Source: Iamia sp035575815 (GTDB lineage: Bacteria; Actinomycetota; Acidimicrobiia; Acidimicrobiales; Iamiaceae). Taken from it: 64,000 bases of DNA. Numbering within the stretch: position 1 is the stretch's first letter; every line of letters starts with the position of its first letter. Made by a program: the position numbers and the translations under genes. The notes below the pieces were generated by a model that was not told where the DNA came from, made no database searches, and saw only the letters and a program-made list of their open reading frames with translations. Of the stretch, positions 61,251-64,000 are shown piece by piece. The stretch spans positions 10,687 to 74,686 of the forward strand of contig NZ_DATLXO010000105.1 of NCBI RefSeq assembly GCF_035575815.1, in the 5' to 3' direction.

Positions 61251-62445
61251 GAGGACGTCGCTTGGCACGGCGAAGCTGAGCGACTTCGCTGACGTGAATC
61301 CGGAAAACCTCGGCGCGGCGACGCGCCCTGACTTCGCCTTCCGATACGTCGATCTGTCGTCCGTATCAGGCGGGCGGATCCAGCACGGGCCGACATCGGC
61401 GTGCTCCTTCGGCTCGGCGCCCAGTCGCGCCAGGCGACGATTGCGCCCGGGAGACGTGCTGTTCGGCACCGTACGTCCAGCGCAACGGTCTCATGCGCTC
61501 TTCGACGGAGACGGCACAACGGTCGCGTCGACAGGTTTCGCCGTTCTCCGTGCACGACCGGGCGATGGCGTATCGAGCTTTCTGCGCCATTTCGTGTTGA
61601 GCGATGATGCGGCGCGCCAGGCTCATCGGTCGGAGGTCGGGTCGGGGTACCCAGCCGTCAACGAAGTCGATGTCAGCGCCCTCGCCCTTCCCCAATTCGG
61701 TGTTGAGGAGCAGCGGCGGATCGCTGAGGTCCTCGACACCGTCGATGAGGCGATCCGAGCGGTCGAACGTATCGTCACGATGCTTGGGTCCGTGCGACAC
61801 GGCCTCCTGCTCGCGCTCATGAGGCCGGAAGCCAGCTGGAGACGAGGCACGCTAGGCGACCGGCTGCTTCGCATCGAGTCCGGCAAGAGTCCACCGACCA
61901 CTGACCGCAGACCGGCGGCTGGTGAGTGGGGGGTCCTCAAGGTCAGCTCAGTCGCCGGCGGTGGGTTCCGGCCCGAGGAGGCCAAGGCGATTGTCCCGGC
62001 GCAGCGCCGCCCGCAGGACGTCGTCAGGCTGGGCGATCTCCTCATGACTCGCGCCAACACGGCCCAGTTCGTCGGGCTCGCCTGTCGAGTCGATCGCCTC
62101 CCGGGGCCACTTCAGCTCTCGGACAAGACGCTTCGACTAGTCCCAAGGCCGGACGTGGTCCCCCAGTTTCTTCTCCATGCCCTCCAGACACCGTGGTGTC
62201 GACGGGTGGTGCAGGCGCTAGGAACGGGCACGAGTGCTGGAATGAAGAACATCAGCCAGGCAGAGATCCGCTCGATCTCTTTGGCGTTTCCGGACCGGGC
62301 GGAACAGCAGCGTACGGTCGAGGTTCTCGACGGCGCTGACGCCCGGATCCATGCCGAAGAAGCCGGGGTGCGATCGCTTCACGATCTCCGAGCCGGGCTC
62401 GCGGACGATCTGCTCACGGGGCGGGTGCGGACGGTGCCGGGGTGA
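61243..62445 (+). CDS. hsdS: Type I restriction-modification specificity subunit
   Basis: HsdS recognises the two halves of the target site. The two target-recognition domains are about residues 10-150 and 205-340. Conserved helices follow each: LPQFGVEEQRRIAEVLDTVD and FPDRAEQQRTVEVLDGADAR. It is 400 residues, full length. G+C is visibly lower than in surrounding genes, as usual for exchanged specificity genes. The ATG overlaps the hsdM stop, and the stop overlaps the next gene. Confidence 0.93.
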   Translation: MSERTSLGTAKLSDFADVNPENLGAATRPDFAFRYVDLSSVSGGRIQHGPTSACSFGSAPSRARRRLRPGDVLFGTVRPAQRSHALFDGDGTTVASTGFAVLRARPGDGVSSFLRHFVLSDDAARQAHRSEVGSGYPAVNEVDVSALALPQFGVEEQRRIAEVLDTVDEAIRAVERIVTMLGSVRHGLLLALMRPEASWRRGTLGDRLLRIESGKSPPTTDRRPAAGEWGVLKVSSVAGGGFRPEEAKAIVPAQRRPQDVVRLGDLLMTRANTAQFVGLACRVDRLPGPLQLSDKTLRLVPRPDVVPQFLLHALQTPWCRRVVQALGTGTSAGMKNISQAEIRSISLAFPDRAEQQRTVEVLDGADARIHAEEAGVRSLHDLRAGLADDLLTGRVRTVPG

Positions 62446-63323
62446 ACGCCAGTGAGCTGGCGGCGTACGGGCCGTTGCTGGCCGAGGTACGGGCCCGGAT
62501 CACCTCGGCCCGGTCGCGGGCAGCGCTGGCCGTCAGCGGCGAGATGCTCCACCTCTACTGGGACATCGGGCGGATGGTCGATGCCAGCCAGCAGGAGGAG
62601 GGGTGGGGCGCAGCCGTCATCCCGCGGCTCGCGGCCGACATCCAGAACGACCTTCCCGACATCCGAGGATTCTCGGCCCGCAACCTCGACCGCATGGTGG
62701 CCTTCTACCGGGCCTACTCGCGCGCTGCCGAGATTTCGCCACAAGCTGTGGCACAAATGGCCGACCCATCCGCTGACGACCCGGACCCGGCGCTGCTCAC
62801 CCTGCCCTGGGGGCACCACGCTGTCATCCTCACCAAGCTGAAGGACCCGGACACCCGGCTCTGGTACGTGGGGCGGGCTGTCGACCAGGGGTGGAGCCGG
62901 TCCGAGCTGACCCGGGCCATCCAGCGGGAGGAGCACGGCCGGGTCGGGAAGGCGGCCACCAACTTCGACCGGACGCTGCCGGCCGACCAGGCCGCAGCCG
63001 CCGTCGAGACGTTCAAGGACCCGTACCTCTTCGACTTCCTCACCCTGGGCGAGCCGTTCCGCAAGGCCGAGCTCGAAGCGCGCCTGGTCGCCCACGTCGA
63101 GCGCTTCCTGGTGGAGATGGGCCAGGGCTTCGCCTTCGTCGGGCGTCAGGTCGAGGTCACCGTCGGCGACGACGACTTCCGCATCGACCTGCTCTTCTTC
63201 CACCTGCGCCCCAGACGACACGGGCTCTCTGAGGGCGGAGCCTGCGGAGCCGTCAGCGCTCATTGGTGCCCGGAGACGAGCGCCCAGTCCGATGGGATCC
63301 ACGGCGACATGGCGCACCAATGA
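62442..63323 (+). CDS. Truncated DUF1016 (YhcG-type) PD-(D/E)XK protein
   Basis: The first ~245 residues follow the DUF1016/YhcG family: GEMLHLYWDIGRMVDASQQE, IQNDLPDIRGFSARNLDRMV, LPWGHHAVILTKLKD and FLVEMGQGFAFVGRQVEV. The nuclease domain begins (DDDFRIDLLFFHLR), but the usual E-x-K strand and the rest (about 100 residues) are missing. They are replaced by an unrelated tail HGLSEGGACGAVSAHWCPET. It is thus probably not a nuclease. It lies between hsdS and hsdR with ATGA overlaps and ends inside an inverted repeat. Confidence 0.8.
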   Translation: MNASELAAYGPLLAEVRARITSARSRAALAVSGEMLHLYWDIGRMVDASQQEEGWGAAVIPRLAADIQNDLPDIRGFSARNLDRMVAFYRAYSRAAEISPQAVAQMADPSADDPDPALLTLPWGHHAVILTKLKDPDTRLWYVGRAVDQGWSRSELTRAIQREEHGRVGKAATNFDRTLPADQAAAAVETFKDPYLFDFLTLGEPFRKAELEARLVAHVERFLVEMGQGFAFVGRQVEVTVGDDDFRIDLLFFHLRPRRHGLSEGGACGAVSAHWCPETSAQSDGIHGDMAHQ

Positions 63324-63326
63324 GCG
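63257..63326. repeat. 13-bp perfect inverted repeat over the hsdR start
   Basis: CGCTCATTGGTGC (63257-63269) and GCACCAATGAGCG (63314-63326) flank 44 bases. The right arm contains the hsdR ATG and the stop of the truncated DUF1016 gene. The left arm is an inverted copy of the same start region. Confidence 0.8.
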
Positions 63327-64000
63327 ATCCCGAGTGGACACACGTCGAGGGTCCGCTGATCGACCAGCTCGTGGGCCTGGGCTGGGCCCACGTCGCAGGG
63401 AGCACCACCGATCCGTCCGCCAGCGGCAGGACGTCGTTCCGGCAGGTGCTGCTGGAGGATCGGCCGCGCGACGCGCTGGTCCGGATCAACCCCGACGGCG
63501 CCGGTGGGCCCTGGCTCGACGAGGTGCGGCTGGCCCAGGCGGTCTCCGCCCTCGGCAAGGTCGGCGCCACCTCCAAGCTCGTCGAGGCGAACCAGGCGGC
63601 GACGGACCTCCTCCTGCACGGCACGACCGTCGCCGGGCGCGAGGGCTGGGACGGCGGCCGCGATCGCACCATCGGCTACGTCGACTGGGACCATCCCGAG
63701 CGCAACGACTTCACCGTCGTCAACCAGCTCCGGGTCGACGAGACGAGCGGGCAGGCCAGGCAGTACTGCATTCCGGACCTGGTGCTCTTCGTCAACGGCA
63801 TCCCGCTGGTGGTCGTCGAGGCCAAGGCCCCCGGCCCGGAGGGAGCGGTGGCCGAGGCGATCCGCCAGCTCCGGCGCTACGCCAACCAGCGCGACGAGGT
63901 CGAGGCCGAGGAGGGGGTCGAACCGCTCTTCTGGACGAACCAGGTCGTCGTGGCCACCACCGGCCAGGAGGCTCGCCTCGGGTCGTTCACCAGCGGCCCC
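63320..64000 (+). CDS. hsdR: Type I restriction enzyme R subunit (partial, N-terminus)
   Basis: Only the first 227 residues are inside the window, and the frame is open at the edge. The N-terminal PD-(D/E)XK nuclease is visible: CIPDLVLFVNGIPLVVVEAK gives Asp153, Glu167 and Lys169. VDWDHPERNDFTVVNQ precedes it. The helicase motor lies beyond the window. It completes hsdM-hsdS-hsdR. The ATG overlaps the preceding stop (ATGA). Confidence 0.92.
   Translation, partial: MSDPEWTHVEGPLIDQLVGLGWAHVAGSTTDPSASGRTSFRQVLLEDRPRDALVRINPDGAGGPWLDEVRLAQAVSALGKVGATSKLVEANQAATDLLLHGTTVAGREGWDGGRDRTIGYVDWDHPERNDFTVVNQLRVDETSGQARQYCIPDLVLFVNGIPLVVVEAKAPGPEGAVAEAIRQLRRYANQRDEVEAEEGVEPLFWTNQVVVATTGQEARLGSFTSGP

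Noticed and set aside
58869..64000. The restriction locus as a BREX, DISARM or other composite defence island
   Set aside because: Only hsdM, hsdS, a DUF1016 relic and the start of hsdR are visible; no pglX, brxC, drm or similar genes are present in the window.

Overview
The window is chromosomal DNA of very high G+C content (roughly 70% or more by eye) with densely packed genes, many of them overlapping by 1-8 bases. The gene order around carA-carB-pyrD-pyrF-mihF-kinase-rpoZ-coaBC-metK-priA, the mIHF-type nucleoid protein, the PyrR regulation and the DUF4178-DUF2617-DUF4247-DUF350-speE cluster all indicate an actinobacterium. The mix of genes fits class Acidimicrobiia (for example the Iamiaceae/Ilumatobacter side). 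That class assignment is inference from gene content, not a database match. I saw no rRNA, tRNA, CRISPR array, insertion sequence or replication origin.

Layout. 1-3.7 kb: DUF1844 protein, galE, a membrane-anchored molybdopterin oxidoreductase and a tiny acidic lipoprotein. 3.7-8.6 kb (minus): cold-shock-like protein, hisG, a frameshifted Tat-lipoprotein amidohydrolase, FKBP isomerase, a methyltransferase and a HAD phosphatase. 8.7-12.5 kb (minus): riboflavin operon ribD-ribE-ribBA-ribH behind an FMN riboswitch. 12.6-20.8 kb: acetyltransferase, mog, rsmB-fmt-def, an RsmC-like methyltransferase, an MFS exporter and priA. 20.8-36.7 kb (minus): a large housekeeping block of metK, coaBC, rpoZ, an archaeal-type CMP kinase, mihF and the pyrimidine genes. 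The pyrimidine genes lie in two blocks, pyrR-pyrB-pyrC and carA-carB-pyrD-pyrF. Between them are vapBC, a Clp-N-domain regulator, alaX and two pairs of hairpin repeats.

36.7-48.9 kb: an acetyltransferase and a membrane protein, two large acidic exported proteins, then nusB-efp-pepP and the shikimate genes aroQ-aroB-aroK-aroC plus a prepilin peptidase (all minus). A two-gene HEPN cassette is wedged between aroQ and pepP. 49-53.6 kb (minus): SGNH hydrolase, GH5-like lipoprotein and MBOAT acyltransferase, probably an envelope glycan acylation/turnover module, with a small HTH operon inside. 53.7-57.9 kb: the polyamine-synthase-like cluster. 58-64 kb: a glutamine amidotransferase, then a type I restriction-modification locus (hsdM, hsdS, a truncated DUF1016 protein, and hsdR running off the edge).

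Most striking signals. Two near-identical PyrR-binding hairpins precede pyrR and carA. The first sits directly beside the pyrR Shine-Dalgarno. The second sits beside the Shine-Dalgarno of a 22-codon leader ORF that runs through an intrinsic terminator and stops exactly on the carA start codon, so PyrR could control carAB by blocking leader translation. A second general signal is a TAnnnT -10 box lying 6-8 bases before many start codons, which predicts widespread leaderless mRNAs. In three places the TAG stop codon of the upstream gene is itself the start of that box.
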